In this document: positions 32,525 through 32,690 of the stretch, piece after piece
How the letters are laid out: the number at the start of each line of letters is the position of its first letter
How positions within the stretch are numbered: the stretch's first letter is position 1
Source of the DNA: Kiritimatiellia bacterium
GTDB taxonomy: Bacteria; Verrucomicrobiota; Kiritimatiellia; UBA8416; JABMPJ01
Length of the DNA: 32,690 nucleotides
Direction of reading: 5' to 3'
NCBI GenBank assembly: GCA_016783675.1
Contig: JADHWE010000029.1
Coordinates: 1-32,690, forward strand
Program-made: the position numbers and the translations under genes
Notes under the pieces: generated by a model
Databases searched by the model: none
Seen by the model: the letters and a program-made list of their open reading frames with translations, nothing else
What the model was told of the DNA's origin: nothing

Positions 32525-32690
32525 TCCCTTTCGTTTAACCACGAAGAACACAGCGCGGCATAGCCGCAACCAAAAGAGATAAGAGAACCACGGATTACAC
32601 TGATTGCACGGATAACAGGGATTCAATATCCAACAGCCAACACTCAAATCCAATGTCCAAGGAAGGAGAGCGAGGAAGTCGAATAGAGGG
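32525..32690. repeat. cluster of degenerate interspersed repeat phrases at the window end
   Basis: Successive phrases are TTAACCACGAAGAACACAG (near 32536), AACCACGGATTACACTGATT (near 32586), AATATCCAACAGCCAACAC (near 32624) and CCAATGTCCAAGGAAGG (near 32651). They relate to the phrases at 18739-18773, 31433-31603 and 21158-21245. No gene or terminator was recognised. Confidence 0.5.

Overview
The window is about 60% GC and reads as bacterial chromosome: densely packed genes, clear AGGAG-type ribosome binding sites, frequent GTG/TTG starts, and many short palindromic intergenic repeats. Rubrerythrin, superoxide reductase and ferritin suggest an anaerobe or microaerophile. The Tad pilus set carrying FHA and PEGA proteins, the EpsC-type serine acetyltransferase, several unnamed conserved small proteins and the repeat phrases together suggest a PVC-superphylum bacterium, possibly Kiritimatiellota. 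That placement is inference, about 50% sure. No rRNA, tRNA, CRISPR, prophage or transposase gene was seen.

Layout. (1) 1-4382: a hypothetical gene boxed in by REP-like palindromes, a superoxide reductase, a Cu/Zn-efflux-type permease, and a hybrid histidine kinase that has lost its phospho-accepting histidine. (2) 4387-11951, all minus strand: a thiol-redox and oxidative-stress cluster. In transcription order it holds a small Cys protein, a thioredoxin-like lipoprotein, a DUF255/YyaL thioredoxin-domain protein, rubrerythrin, ferritin, DsbD, glucose-6-phosphate dehydrogenase and a small zinc-ribbon-like protein. A near-consensus sigma-54 promoter sits just upstream of the first gene. (3) 12178-17121, minus strand: cutA, a metX-metW fusion, cysE and a sigma-54 activator. 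The activator's N-terminal domain is an arsenate-reductase (low-molecular-weight phosphatase) fold whose catalytic residues have been replaced. (4) 17195-21153: a hypothetical protein, a membrane-anchored HAD phosphatase, an acyl-CoA dehydrogenase and a class IV aminotransferase. (5) 21271-32524, plus strand: a Tad/Flp pilus locus with an FHA-TM protein, a PEGA protein, five consecutive proteins with prepilin-like N-termini, an exported protein of unknown role, CpaB, FHA-CpaF, TadB and TadC. No secretin, CpaE/TadZ or prepilin peptidase is present in the window.

Most interesting reading: the activator with the dead ArsC-like sensor lies directly upstream of the sigma-54 promoter, with an inverted-repeat candidate enhancer between them. 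This suggests an undescribed one-component circuit that couples an oxyanion or thiol-redox signal to the redox-defence operon. A second theme is two unrelated interspersed repeats, each inserted in frame in the pre-membrane leader of a Tad-locus protein. One of them is a REP-type (GTAG-footed) palindrome whose two sequence variants show compensatory stem changes.
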